Source of the DNA: RUG14871 sp045539425
Lineage (GTDB): Bacteria; Bacillota_I; Bacilli_A; Erysipelotrichales; Erysipelotrichaceae
Direction: 5' to 3'
Assembly: GCA_045539425.1 (NCBI GenBank)
Contig: JAZQFH010000012.1
Coordinates: forward strand, 1-64,000
Length of the DNA: 64,000 bases
Shown piece by piece: positions 10,216 through 19,382 of this stretch; the stretch's first letter is position 1, and each line of letters opens with the position of its first letter. The notes beneath the pieces were generated by a model. The model was given only the letters and a program-made list of their open reading frames with translations. It did not search any database and was not told the origin of the DNA. The translations under genes were made by a program, and so were the position numbers.

Positions 10216-13200
10216 GACGGGGAATACGTATCGGAAGCGGTTCCTTTGACAATACCGTTATTGTATGCCCATAAAATGGCCTTATATGTGGTATTGCCCA
10301 TGCTCGCTTTCACATCCTTAAACGGATTCTCCGCAAAGATCGTGACGCCAAACGGAACCTTCTGATCCTTCTGATAAATGGCGTAACATTCATACGTTCC
10401 GGTATCAAAATTTGCATCCAGTACCGGAGTGATATCCATACTGACATTAAGGCAGATATTCTCCGCTTCGTAGAGCTGATTTAAGATCTGGCTGCGTTTT
10501 GCCTTATAGCTTCCCTTGGATGTTTCAAAGGAAATATTCGGATCGATCGTTGCCATACAGACCAGTCTGTCCCCTTCATAATAGGAGGTGATATTTTCCG
10601 GTAAAATCGTAACCGCTTCGGCTTTGAAGTTGCGGATACAGTTCGGTATGACCGTTACCGTATAATGTGCGGAAAGATTCCTGAAGCGCACCGTCCCCAA
10701 ATGAGCTCCCAGACCCCACGCTTCCTCTTTCTGCGTGTCATCGAAAGTGAGACCGTAGCCGTATTTCTGAATCAGTTTTGCCTGCACTTCATCGAGGCTG
10801 CCGCTGTATGAAATACCGTCAATATAGGCACTGACGCGCAGCGGCGTGAACGGATAGCACTGGTATTCGCTCTGACCTGTGATATTCCCGTTTTCATCAA
10901 AACTGTAGTTATACAATGTGATGGTATTATTCTCAATCACCTTGAAGGATTCGACCGAGATGACATTCCCCGGGGTGACGGTTTTTTTCTGCCATACGCC
11001 TGCCCATTCTGCCGCATTGGCCGGATACTGCTGCTGCAGTTCCGTTTCGCTCTTGCTTAAATCTCCATGCGTCCAGGTTCCTTTCGGCAATGCACCGCCA
11101 TCCTTCCAGACGGTCCAGGATGTTCCCAGCGTTACGCTGCTTAGCGCGGAGCAGTTCGAAAACATGGAGTTCATGTTGGTTGCGGAAGCGGTATTCAGCG
11201 TGGAGAGATCAATCTCTTTCAAACTGCTGCAGCTGGCGAAGAGATAGCTCATGTCCGTGACATTAGCCGTATTCAGATTTCCCGTCTTCAGTGTTTCCAA
11301 AACACTGCAGCTGCTGAACATACCGTATATCTTGGTGGCGGAATCAAATTCAAACGAACTGATATCAATTTCCTTCAGGCTGGAGCACTGCTGGAACGCA
11401 GCGTTGAATACGAGCACGTTGGAAGTATCGAGGTCTCCCAGAACCACCTCGCTTAAGGAGCTGCATCTGGCAAAAAGGTACTGGATGGAATCCAGCTTCG
11501 CACCGTTCAGAGGACTCAGGTCCGCCTTTGTCAGGGAGGAGCAGCCGGCAAAGAGATGGGATATATTCTTTAGCGCCTGCGGTGAGAACACGCTGAGATC
11601 CATGCTCTTTAGAGCGGAACAGTTCTCAAAGAGGCTCTGCATGGTTGTGACTTTGGACGTGTTGAAACCCGCAAAGTTGACGGAGCTCAGGGATGTACAG
11701 CCTTTGAAGACTCCGCTCATACCGGTTAAGGATGCGGTATTCTGATTACTCAGATCGACGGAAGTCAGGGAAGTGCATCCTTCAAAGAGGCCGTCAATTG
11801 CATATGTTTCGGAAAGATCCAGTCCGCCAAGATCCACTTCACCCAGTTCACTCTGATTGATGAACCAGTAACGCAGATAGCGCGGATGGATGACAAAGCC
11901 GTTCTCAAATACCGCTTTTTTAATCGTCTCGCTTCTCCACGGGACATTTGTCGAAGAGAAAGATCCCGTCTCAAAGCCGGTATAGACTTTCCCGCTGTAA
12001 GCTCTCTGATAAAGGTCCGTTACGGTTGCTTCGGTATTTGTGGAATATGTATTGGTAGAACGGATGAAATGCATCACGCCGTTTTCATCCACCACCGCAT
12101 AGGCTTCTCCCCTTCTTACTACCTCTTCTTTTGGAATCGTAAGAGAGACACTTTCGGAATTCTCTTTGTAGACAGCGGTATAAATTGCCGTGCCGTCCTG
12201 TCCCGGCGCAGGGAATTCTTCCCTCATTGAGACTTCCGCGCGCTCTTCCGTTGTGTGGGAAGCGTCGCGGCTGCATTTCAATACTGCCCAGGCAGACGTA
12301 TAATCCTTGCTCCAGCGGAAATGATCAAATTGGTAATCGTGTCCGGCTTTCTGCGTTATGACTTCTTTGGTATCACTGTAGGTTTCTCCTTCATACGTCA
12401 CGCTTGCCGTATAGACAATCTTCCCGTCCGTTGTGCAGCTGACCGGAATCTCTTCCTTGGTAACCTCACACGGTATCAGGAATTCTTCCTGCGTCTTGCT
12501 GTTAAGGAAGCGCGCTTTTGCCTCATAGCCGCTGTCGGTTTCTGTCCAGACGATTTCTTTAAAGACCGTCAGAGATCTGGTCCAGATTCCCTTCCACTCA
12601 GATGCGTGGGACGGATAATCCTGCATTAACATCGCGGAAGTCATGCCAAGATGGGCTTCCTCATTTTTCCAGTAGCCCTCCGGCAAATTGGAATTCGCAG
12701 CCCAGTAAAGGAAATTCTCGCCCAGGGTCAGCTCTTCAAGTGCCATACAGTCCTCAAACATCGCGTACATATCGGTACGGCTGCCTGTCTTAAAACCGGA
12801 AATATCAAGCCTGCTTAAAGCATTGCAGTAAGCGAAAAGACGGTTCATGTCATTCATGGTCTTGGTTTGAAAACTGCCAAGATTCAGCTCACTTAAGCTC
12901 AGGCAGAATTCAAACGTGCTGCGCATGCTGTTCAGCTTCGGTGTACTCTTTTCTGGGAAGGTTACTTTCTTCAGAGCAGTACAGTAGTAGAACATATTGT
13001 CCATCGTCGTGACGCTGTCAAAATCCAGAGCACTCAGATCAACTTCCTCTAAGGAACTGCAGTAATGGAACATTCCCGACATATCCTGCACAAGCGGTGT
13101 ATGGAAATTCGCAAGTGAAATGCGTTTCAGGGAATCACAGCCTTCAAACATGTAAGACACGGATGTTGCACTGTCGGCACTGAAGTTATTGAGATTCAGC

Positions 13201-13985
13201 TCTTCCAAAGCCTCGCATCCGGAGAACATGCTGGTAAAAAACTCCACATTGCCGGTGGAAAAGCTGCTGAGATCCACTTGTTTCAAAGAGGAACACTTCG
13301 CAAACATTCTGTCCATTGTTTCCACCTGATCTGTCACAAAACCGCTCAGATTCACACTCTCCAGACTCTTGCAGTAAGCGAAGAGATCTCCCATAAATCT
13401 TAAGGAAGAGGTATGAAAAGAGGAAAGATCCACTGTTCTGAGACTTTCACAGCTCATAAAGAGGCCTCTCATGTTTTCCACCTTGGAAACATCCAGTCCG
13501 CTCAGATCCAGCTCACTTAACGAGCTGCATCCGTAAAACGTAAGCTCCATATTCACCGTATTGGAAGTGTCCAGCCCCGAAAGATCCACCGTCGTAATCT
13601 TACTGCCTTCCGCAAACCAGCGGGATGTGCTCTCCGGCATGATCTGATAGCGGGAATCAAAGACAACGGAAGTGACAGTATCGTTCTTCCAGAACGGATA
13701 ATCTTCATCGTAATAGTTGTAGTATCCCGTTTCAAAGCCGGTATAGATGATTCCTTCCACTTCTTCCTGATAGTGGCCGGTCACTTTCCCCTCTGTTCCG
13801 TTTTCATAGCTGTTGTCGCTTCTTAAAAAGCGCAGCTCTCCGCTATCCTGTAATACCGCGTAAGCTTCACCGCCCGAATATACTTCTTCCGCGCAAACGC
13901 TTAACGCCATGCTTAAGGAAAGCAGAACAGCGAAACAGAAAACAAAGCCGAATGCTGTCTTTTTGAGATGTTTCATGATATTCAT
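9768..13985 (-). CDS. BspA-type DUF285 leucine-rich-repeat surface protein with SLH anchor
   Basis: About 1405 residues from the ATG at 13983-13985, which has AGGGG 8 bases upstream; a TTG two codons earlier is less likely. A signal peptide is followed by two arrays of roughly 23-residue repeats of the form M-F-x-x-C-x-S-L-x-x-(L/V)-D-L-S (about residues 130-430 and 690-960). This is the DUF285/BspA-like LRR pattern. A linker carries one GHDYQFDHFRW repeat of the type seen in the 195-7514 protein. One WGLG beta repeat and three SLH domains (NPF.DV, CTRAQL) follow. BspA-like proteins of other bacteria bind host matrix proteins and bacterial partners. Adhesion is therefore likely, but the ligand cannot be read from sequence. 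Confidence 0.88.
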   Translation of the reverse strand: MNIMKHLKKTAFGFVFCFAVLLSLSMALSVCAEEVYSGGEAYAVLQDSGELRFLRSDNSYENGTEGKVTGHYQEEVEGIIYTGFETGYYNYYDEDYPFWKNDTVTSVVFDSRYQIMPESTSRWFAEGSKITTVDLSGLDTSNTVNMELTFYGCSSLSELDLSGLDVSKVENMRGLFMSCESLRTVDLSSFHTSSLRFMGDLFAYCKSLESVNLSGFVTDQVETMDRMFAKCSSLKQVDLSSFSTGNVEFFTSMFSGCEALEELNLNNFSADSATSVSYMFEGCDSLKRISLANFHTPLVQDMSGMFHYCSSLEEVDLSALDFDSVTTMDNMFYYCTALKKVTFPEKSTPKLNSMRSTFEFCLSLSELNLGSFQTKTMNDMNRLFAYCNALSRLDISGFKTGSRTDMYAMFEDCMALEELTLGENFLYWAANSNLPEGYWKNEEAHLGMTSAMLMQDYPSHASEWKGIWTRSLTVFKEIVWTETDSGYEAKARFLNSKTQEEFLIPCEVTKEEIPVSCTTDGKIVYTASVTYEGETYSDTKEVITQKAGHDYQFDHFRWSKDYTSAWAVLKCSRDASHTTEERAEVSMREEFPAPGQDGTAIYTAVYKENSESVSLTIPKEEVVRRGEAYAVVDENGVMHFIRSTNTYSTNTEATVTDLYQRAYSGKVYTGFETGSFSSTNVPWRSETIKKAVFENGFVIHPRYLRYWFINQSELGEVDLGGLDLSETYAIDGLFEGCTSLTSVDLSNQNTASLTGMSGVFKGCTSLSSVNFAGFNTSKVTTMQSLFENCSALKSMDLSVFSPQALKNISHLFAGCSSLTKADLSPLNGAKLDSIQYLFARCSSLSEVVLGDLDTSNVLVFNAAFQQCSSLKEIDISSFEFDSATKIYGMFSSCSVLETLKTGNLNTANVTDMSYLFASCSSLKEIDLSTLNTASATNMNSMFSNCSALSSVTLGTSWTVWKDGGALPKGTWTHGDLSKSETELQQQYPANAAEWAGVWQKKTVTPGNVISVESFKVIENNTITLYNYSFDENGNITGQSEYQCYPFTPLRVSAYIDGISYSGSLDEVQAKLIQKYGYGLTFDDTQKEEAWGLGAHLGTVRFRNLSAHYTVTVIPNCIRNFKAEAVTILPENITSYYEGDRLVCMATIDPNISFETSKGSYKAKRSQILNQLYEAENICLNVSMDITPVLDANFDTGTYECYAIYQKDQKVPFGVTIFAENPFKDVKASMGNTTYKAILWAYNNGIVKGTASDTYSPSDNCTRAQLCVMLWRLAGKPAVNVTDNPFPDVSSALGNTTYKAILWAYQKGIVKGNKDGTFDPNGNTTRANMAVMLWRMANKPAINASNNPFEDVSTDLGNTTYKAILWAYDVGLTKGTDATHFSPNDPCTRAQLAVFLYRLNNLYHYI

Positions 13986-14049
13986 AACCAATTCCCCTGA
14001 TACATATTTTTTGTAATTATATCATTTCATACTGCATAAGAAAAAGAAT

Positions 14050-14080
14050 ACAAAACAAAGCCGCATGTTAGCGGCTTTGT
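14050..14080 (-). terminator. Terminator of the 694-residue BspA/SLH gene
   Basis: A 10-bp stem (ACAAAGCCGC at 14055-14064 with 14071-14080) is followed on the minus strand by a T-rich run. Confidence 0.8.
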
Positions 14081-14530
14081 GTTTTAGATGTAATGATAAA
14101 GATTGTTTAACCTGTACAGGAAGACGGCCAACTGTGCTCTTGTACAAGGATCAGACGGTGAGAAGTGCGTTGCATCCGTTCCCTTTGTGAGTCCCACATC
14201 ATACGCCCAGAGTATTGCTTTGTACGTTGTGTTACCCAGGTCTGTGCTGACATCTTCAAACGGATTGTCCGTGGCACTGATGGCTGGTTTATTGGCCATA
14301 CGCCATAACATGACGGCCATGTTGGCACGTGTCGTATTGCCGTTCGGATCAAACGTACCGTCTTTATTTCCCTTGACGATACCCTTCTGATAGGCCCAGA
14401 GAATCGCTTTATATGTTGTATTACCTAACGATGAGGATACATCCGGGAACGGGTTATCCGTCACATTCACGGCCGGTTTGCCGGCTAATCGCCACAACAT
14501 GACGCAGAGCTGGGCTCTGGTACAGTTATC
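14055..14530 (-). repeat. SLH-encoding repeat, copy 2 (with terminator)
   Basis: Second copy of the near-identical anchor-encoding DNA described at 9741-10215. The direct repeats are spaced about 4.3 kb apart in the same orientation, so recombination between them could delete or swap the surface-exposed LRR part. Confidence 0.75.
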
Positions 14531-16168
14531 GGACGGGGAATACTTATCATCGCTTGTTCCCTTGACGATTCCCTTTTCCACTGCCCACATGATGGACTTG
14601 AATGTCGTATTACCTAATGCAGAGGAAACATCGTTGAACGGATTGTAGTAAAGCGTCACCGTGTTGCTGTAAGGAGAAGTCTTCTTCGCCTGCTCATTGT
14701 AGGAAGTGACAACGTAGCTGTAACTGACGCCCGGTTTTACTGTGGAATCCAGATAGTAGAGCTCTTTTGTGGTTCCGATCTGGCTATAGGAGCCGCTTCC
14801 GCTCTTGCGGTAAACTGTGTACTGATCGGCATAATCGGCTTTTGCCCAGCTTAAGCGGATGCCTTTTTGCGGCTGATTCTCCGCTTCAATCTGCGGTGCT
14901 TCCGGTTCAACGACAGGATACGTGAAGTATCCCGGCTGTCCCGGCTTGTCAATTCTGGCATAGTCACTCTCCACATGGAACATGGAATATGCTGTTCCGT
15001 TTCCGCCTTTCAGTTTCTCACAGCCTCCAAACATATTGGAATCAATGGTCTGATTGCGTGTATCAAATTTCTCCGTCGCATAGATCGTCTTCAGTTCGTA
15101 ATCGCCGTCAAACATGTAACCGAAATCCGTCACGTTCAGCGTATCGAAGGAGCGTAAGTCCAGAGTTGTCAAAGCAGAACAGTCAGAAAACATGTAATGC
15201 ATCGTGGTTGCCTTGGATGTATCAAAAGATGTGACTTTTACGCTCTTGAGCGATCTGCATACATCAAACATGTTGGAGAAGTCTTCGACATTGGAAGTGT
15301 CAAAGCTGCTCAGATCCAGCGATTCGATTGAACTGCGGGCGAACATGTAATGCATCGATGTCACATTCTGCGTACGGAACGAGGAAAGGTTGAGTTTTTT
15401 GACCTTGGTGTAGCCAAACATCTGCTCCATCGTCGTACAGCTGGAAGTATCCATCCATCTGAGATCCAGCTCCGGCATGCTTTCTCCCATGCTGCGGAAC
15501 ATGGCATTCATGTTGGTTACCTTGGAGGTATCCAGATTGGAGATTTTCAGCGTTTTGATGACATCCAGATTGGAGAACATCTCATCCATATTGGTAACCT
15601 TGGAAGTGTTGAAATTCGAGAGGTCCAGCGCTTCCAGACTCCGTAAGCCGGAGAACATCCCCGCCATGTTTTCGGCGTTTTCCGTATTCCAGCTGGAAAG
15701 ATTGAGTTCTTTCAGATTTCTGCATCCGTAGAGCATATAACTGAAATCTTTGACTTCCGACGTATCAAATCCCTCTCCGTCAAAGGATTCCAGATTCTCG
15801 CAGTTGGAGACAAGATAGCTCATGTAATTCTTATGGATGGTATTTCCCTCCGCCACATAGACGCGCTTCACCTGATCCGAATAGGAACCGAGCGCATAGT
15901 CGGCGTATTTGCCGATGGACCAGTTATAGTCTTTTTCGACATTGGTAAATACCGTGCCCTCAAATTCGGCACCGTTGATGTCCCTGACTTTCGCAGTCTT
16001 CTTATGGGCATACGTATCCGTGCTGCGGAAGAAGATCAGATCCCCTTCTGCTGTCAGTACCGCATAGGCATCTCCCGTCAGCTCTTCGGCATTTACGGAA
16101 AGCGGCGCAAGCTGCAGTAACATAAATAGTGTCAAGACATAGATCATTATTTTTTTGAATGGTTTCAT
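14084..16168 (-). CDS. BspA-type DUF285 leucine-rich-repeat surface protein with FN3 and SLH domains
   Basis: 694 residues. A signal peptide ends near SVNAEE (about residue 28). About a dozen DUF285/BspA repeats lie at roughly 95-400, with the recurring FDTS-V-x-x-M-x-x-M-F core. A fibronectin-III-like domain follows (about 420-505), then three SLH domains (about 510-694) nearly identical to those of the upstream paralogue. The ATG has AGGGGAG about 9 bases upstream. Terminators flank each of the three SLH genes, so they appear to be transcribed separately. The likely role is surface adhesion, inferred from the family only. Confidence 0.88.
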   Translation of the reverse strand: MKPFKKIMIYVLTLFMLLQLAPLSVNAEELTGDAYAVLTAEGDLIFFRSTDTYAHKKTAKVRDINGAEFEGTVFTNVEKDYNWSIGKYADYALGSYSDQVKRVYVAEGNTIHKNYMSYLVSNCENLESFDGEGFDTSEVKDFSYMLYGCRNLKELNLSSWNTENAENMAGMFSGLRSLEALDLSNFNTSKVTNMDEMFSNLDVIKTLKISNLDTSKVTNMNAMFRSMGESMPELDLRWMDTSSCTTMEQMFGYTKVKKLNLSSFRTQNVTSMHYMFARSSIESLDLSSFDTSNVEDFSNMFDVCRSLKSVKVTSFDTSKATTMHYMFSDCSALTTLDLRSFDTLNVTDFGYMFDGDYELKTIYATEKFDTRNQTIDSNMFGGCEKLKGGNGTAYSMFHVESDYARIDKPGQPGYFTYPVVEPEAPQIEAENQPQKGIRLSWAKADYADQYTVYRKSGSGSYSQIGTTKELYYLDSTVKPGVSYSYVVTSYNEQAKKTSPYSNTVTLYYNPFNDVSSALGNTTFKSIMWAVEKGIVKGTSDDKYSPSDNCTRAQLCVMLWRLAGKPAVNVTDNPFPDVSSSLGNTTYKAILWAYQKGIVKGNKDGTFDPNGNTTRANMAVMLWRMANKPAISATDNPFEDVSTDLGNTTYKAILWAYDVGLTKGTDATHFSPSDPCTRAQLAVFLYRLNNLYHYI

Positions 16169-16229
16169 AATGAATTCTCCCCTGTTTTTTTAAATTATAG
16201 CATCATTTCATAACCGTATCCTTCGTATA

Positions 16230-16262
16230 TAAAAAAGAAGCGGAAAACACCGCTCGTTCCGC
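16230..16262 (-). terminator. Terminator of the metallophosphoesterase gene
   Basis: GCGGAA at 16240-16245 pairs with TTCCGC at 16257-16262. A T-rich tract follows on the minus strand. Confidence 0.55.
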
Positions 16263-16287
16263 CAACCGGATTTTCCTTGCTTCTGCT

Positions 16288-17037
16288 TTATTGTGCATCA
16301 ATGACGCGGCAGTTCACTGTGTGGCTGTAAGCCGTACAGGCGTCCATGGCTATGATTCCTTCATCGATAAATGGCGTAAAGACGGCATCCGGTGTAAATT
16401 CCCCGCTGCATATATGATGCAAATGGCAGTGCCCGTAGGAGGTATGCCAGTGTCCACACCAGACTGTTTTCCCCGCTTCATCATACCCTTTTGCCCAGGC
16501 TTCCATGCCGTTAACCCATGTGGCATTGTACCAGTCCTTCTTTGAGGCATGACGCCAGTTGGAGAGTTTTCGCTTCCCCAATATCTGACCGTGAGAGCCC
16601 TCTCTGACATTTGGAATCCACCCATGTACAAAAATTTGATTACCAACTTCCGCATAATAGCGGCATTCCGTGATATACTTCCGCCATTCCTGATGCTCTT
16701 TCATCTGCTTCCGTATCTCCTCCTCACTGTAATCTCCTGTCAATTGTATTGCCGTAGAGAAGGTACCGTTATGTATATCCCGCCAGGTAAAGCCGTTGCG
16801 CAGTGCTTCTTCCATTAAGAGTTCATGATTTCCCATGATCAGGATCTTGCGCTCATGCGGCAGACTGTTCACAAATTCCAGCATCTCCCTCGCCTGTAAA
16901 CCCCTGTCAAAAAGATCACCGAGCGAAACGAAAATATGTTCCGGATTTTCCTTCTCAAAGCCCTGAGAAAGGAGTGCATCCATCATTTCATCATAGAAGG
17001 CATGTACGTCACTTACAATAAAATACCGCTTGTTCAT
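16288..17037 (-). CDS. Metallophosphoesterase (calcineurin-like, PrpA/ApaH type)
   Basis: 249 residues. Metal-binding motifs of the calcineurin-like superfamily appear in order: SDVHAF (DxH), SLGDLFDRG (GDxxDRG), MGNHELL (GNHE), then FVHGWIP and WCGHWHTS for the later histidines. The protein resembles serine/threonine phosphatases or diadenosine tetraphosphatases of Bacillota; the substrate cannot be decided. It has no signal peptide, so it acts in the cytoplasm. It is divided from glmM by a terminator and so probably has its own promoter. Confidence 0.8.
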   Translation of the reverse strand: MNKRYFIVSDVHAFYDEMMDALLSQGFEKENPEHIFVSLGDLFDRGLQAREMLEFVNSLPHERKILIMGNHELLMEEALRNGFTWRDIHNGTFSTAIQLTGDYSEEEIRKQMKEHQEWRKYITECRYYAEVGNQIFVHGWIPNVREGSHGQILGKRKLSNWRHASKKDWYNATWVNGMEAWAKGYDEAGKTVWCGHWHTSYGHCHLHHICSGEFTPDAVFTPFIDEGIIAMDACTAYSHTVNCRVIDAQ

Positions 17038-17051
17038 ACCTCTATTTTACC

Positions 17052-17079
17052 AAAAGAAAACCGTATCAGTATGATACGG
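17052..17079 (-). terminator. Terminator of the nagB-glmM operon
   Basis: CCGTATCA at 17061-17068 pairs with TGATACGG at 17072-17079 across a 3-base loop, followed on the minus strand by TTTTCTTTT. Confidence 0.85.
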
Positions 17080-17106
17080 CTCTGAGATTTGATTGATTTG
17101 ATTGAA

Positions 17107-18453
17107 TTAAGCGATGTGGCCTTTCCGGGAGATGACGGCAATGACATCATCCACATATTTCTCACACTCTTCATGTGTTCCGGCTTCCACCATGACGCGG
17201 ATGACCGGTTCCGTTCCGCTTTCACGGACCAGGATACGGCCGTTGTCACCTAAGGCTTCGGCAACTTTCTGCACGGCTGCCTGGACATCCGGATCGTTCT
17301 GCGCTTCCGGTTTGGATTTGACGCGGACGTTCTTTAAGACCTGCGGATAGAAAACGACCGGTGCTGCCAGTTCACTCATCGGTTTTTCCTTCGCCAGCAT
17401 GACTTCCATCATCTTAAGGGATGTCAGGATACCGTCACCCGTTGTGGCGTACTTGCTGAAGATGATATGTCCGCTCTGCTCGCCGCCGATCCGGTGACCG
17501 TTGGCTTTCATGTTTTCGTAGACGTACTTGTCACCGACTTTGGTCTTTTCATATTCGATGCCGACCTTATCCAGTGCCTTGTATAAGCCAAAGTTGGACA
17601 TGACTGTTGTGACGACTTTGTTGTTTAAGAGTTTGCCTCTTTCCTTCATGTATAAGCCGTAGATGTAGAGGATATGGTCGCCGGTGACGACATTTCCCTT
17701 ATCATCGACACATAAGCATCTGTCCGCATCACCGTCATAGGCAAAACCGACATCCAGCTTGTTGTCGACAACGTACTTCTGCAGGTTCTCAATATGCGTG
17801 CTGCCGCAGTTGGTATTGATATTCAAGCCATCCGGTTCCGCATTGATGACGTAAGTTGTAGCACCTAAGGCATCAAAGACTGCTCTGGCAATGGACCAGG
17901 AAGCGCCGTTGGCGCAGTCCAAACCGACCTTGACTCCCGCAAAGGAGTATTTGCTTAAGGAGATCAAATAACCGATATAACGGTTTCTGCCGGCGACATA
18001 GTCAACTGTCTTGCCAATCTCATCACGCAAAGCAAGCGGAATCTCGTAGGCACCGTCGATGTACTCTTCAACCTTGAGGATCGTTTCCTCATCCATCTTT
18101 TCGCCGTCACAGTTGATCAGCTTGATACCGTTATCATAGAACGGGTTGTGGGATGCGGAGATCATGATGCCGCAGTCGAAGCGGTCAACGCGTGTGATAT
18201 AGCTGACGCTCGGAGTTGTTGTAACATGCATGATGTAGGCATCTGCGCCGCTGGCCGTAATGCCGCTGACTAAGCCGTACTCAAACATGTAGGAGGATCT
18301 TCTGGTATCCTTACCGATTAAGATCTTCGCTTTTTTGTTTTTGTTCTTGCCGTAATACCAGCCAAGGAAACGGCCGATCTTTACCGCATGATCATACGTT
18401 AAGTTTACGTTGGCTTCGCCGCGGAAGCCGTCTGTTCCGAAATATTTGCCCAT
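17107..18453 (-). CDS. glmM: Phosphoglucosamine mutase
   Basis: 448 residues, the usual GlmM length. It begins GKYFGTDGFRGEAN, has the phosphoserine loop ISASHNPFYDNGIK, the metal loop DGDADRC, the sugar-binding GGEQSGH and the phosphate-binding RESGTEPVIRVM. The enzyme interconverts glucosamine 6-phosphate and glucosamine 1-phosphate for UDP-GlcNAc and peptidoglycan. The start codon overlaps the nagB stop by one base (TAATG), so the two are co-translated. An AAGGAG lies upstream of the ATG. Confidence 0.97.
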   Translation of the reverse strand: MGKYFGTDGFRGEANVNLTYDHAVKIGRFLGWYYGKNKNKKAKILIGKDTRRSSYMFEYGLVSGITASGADAYIMHVTTTPSVSYITRVDRFDCGIMISASHNPFYDNGIKLINCDGEKMDEETILKVEEYIDGAYEIPLALRDEIGKTVDYVAGRNRYIGYLISLSKYSFAGVKVGLDCANGASWSIARAVFDALGATTYVINAEPDGLNINTNCGSTHIENLQKYVVDNKLDVGFAYDGDADRCLCVDDKGNVVTGDHILYIYGLYMKERGKLLNNKVVTTVMSNFGLYKALDKVGIEYEKTKVGDKYVYENMKANGHRIGGEQSGHIIFSKYATTGDGILTSLKMMEVMLAKEKPMSELAAPVVFYPQVLKNVRVKSKPEAQNDPDVQAAVQKVAEALGDNGRILVRESGTEPVIRVMVEAGTHEECEKYVDDVIAVISRKGHIA

Positions 18454-19244
18454 TAGAGTCTTTCTCCTTTTTCGATATCGAGGAAATACTTGTATGTATC
18501 CACTGTCAGCTCACCGCACGCTGCCTCGTCGCACGCGATGATGGCGCCGTTATGCAGCTGTAATGCGCTGCATGTCCACTTGTGGGAAACACTTCCTTCG
18601 ACCGTAGCCGCAAGCGCTCTGGCCTTATTGTGTCCGCTGATGAGAACCAGGACTTCCTTGGAATCCGTCACCGTTCCGATACCGACGCTTAATGCCTGGG
18701 AAGGAACCTTTTCCGGATCATTGCCGAAGAAGCGGCTGTTCACGATTCTTGTGTCCGTTGTCAGGTTTCTGACGCCCGTACGGGAAGAAAGAGACGTGAA
18801 CGGTTCATTGAAGGCCAAGTGTCCATCGACACCGATACCGCCCATAAATAAGTCGATTCCGCCATAGGAAGCGATCTTTTCTTCATATCTTGCGCATTCG
18901 CCTTCCGGATCATCCGTCATGCCGTTTAGGATATTGATGTTTTCCGGCTTCATGTCGACTAAATGATCGAAGAAGTTGTCATGCATGAAATACCAGTAGC
19001 TCTGATCATGTTCATGCGGCAGGCCGAGATATTCGTCCATGTTGAATGTGACGACATTTGCGAAGGAAACTTCCCCTGCCTTGTTCATGCGGATGAGTTC
19101 CCTGTATACACCGATCGGAGAGGAACCTGTCGGTAAGCCTAACACGAACGGTCTGTCTTCTTTGTGATTATTGATTTTTTTGGCAATATAGGCAGCTGCC
19201 CATTTGCACATCTTGTCATAATTGTCCTGAATAACAACTCTCAT
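18453..19244 (-). CDS. nagB: Glucosamine-6-phosphate deaminase
   Basis: 263 residues, the normal NagB length. Motifs include LGLPTGSSPIGVY, FNMDEYLGL, GGIGVDGHLAFNEP and VPSQALSVGIGTV. It converts glucosamine 6-phosphate to fructose 6-phosphate and ammonia. First gene of a two-gene operon with glmM, so two enzymes that compete for the same substrate are made together. AGGGGG lies about 11 bases before the ATG. No riboswitch-like structure is evident in the short leader. Confidence 0.96.
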   Translation of the reverse strand: MRVVIQDNYDKMCKWAAAYIAKKINNHKEDRPFVLGLPTGSSPIGVYRELIRMNKAGEVSFANVVTFNMDEYLGLPHEHDQSYWYFMHDNFFDHLVDMKPENINILNGMTDDPEGECARYEEKIASYGGIDLFMGGIGVDGHLAFNEPFTSLSSRTGVRNLTTDTRIVNSRFFGNDPEKVPSQALSVGIGTVTDSKEVLVLISGHNKARALAATVEGSVSHKWTCSALQLHNGAIIACDEAACGELTVDTYKYFLDIEKGERL

Positions 19245-19342
19245 AAGTATATATTCCCCCTTACACTTACTTTTCTATTCTAACATAATTCACATACCTG
19301 CGTTTTTGTTAATTCTGCATATTTTTCTGTTTGTATTTCATA

Positions 19343-19375
19343 CAAAAAACAGAGAGAAAAGCAGTTTCTCTCTGT
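19343..19375 (-). terminator. Terminator of the TerB_N-ATPase-helicase cassette
   Basis: ACAGAGAGAAA at 19349-19359 pairs with 19365-19375 around a 5-base loop. T6 follows on the minus strand. Confidence 0.85.
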
Positions 19376-19382
19376 TCTGTAC

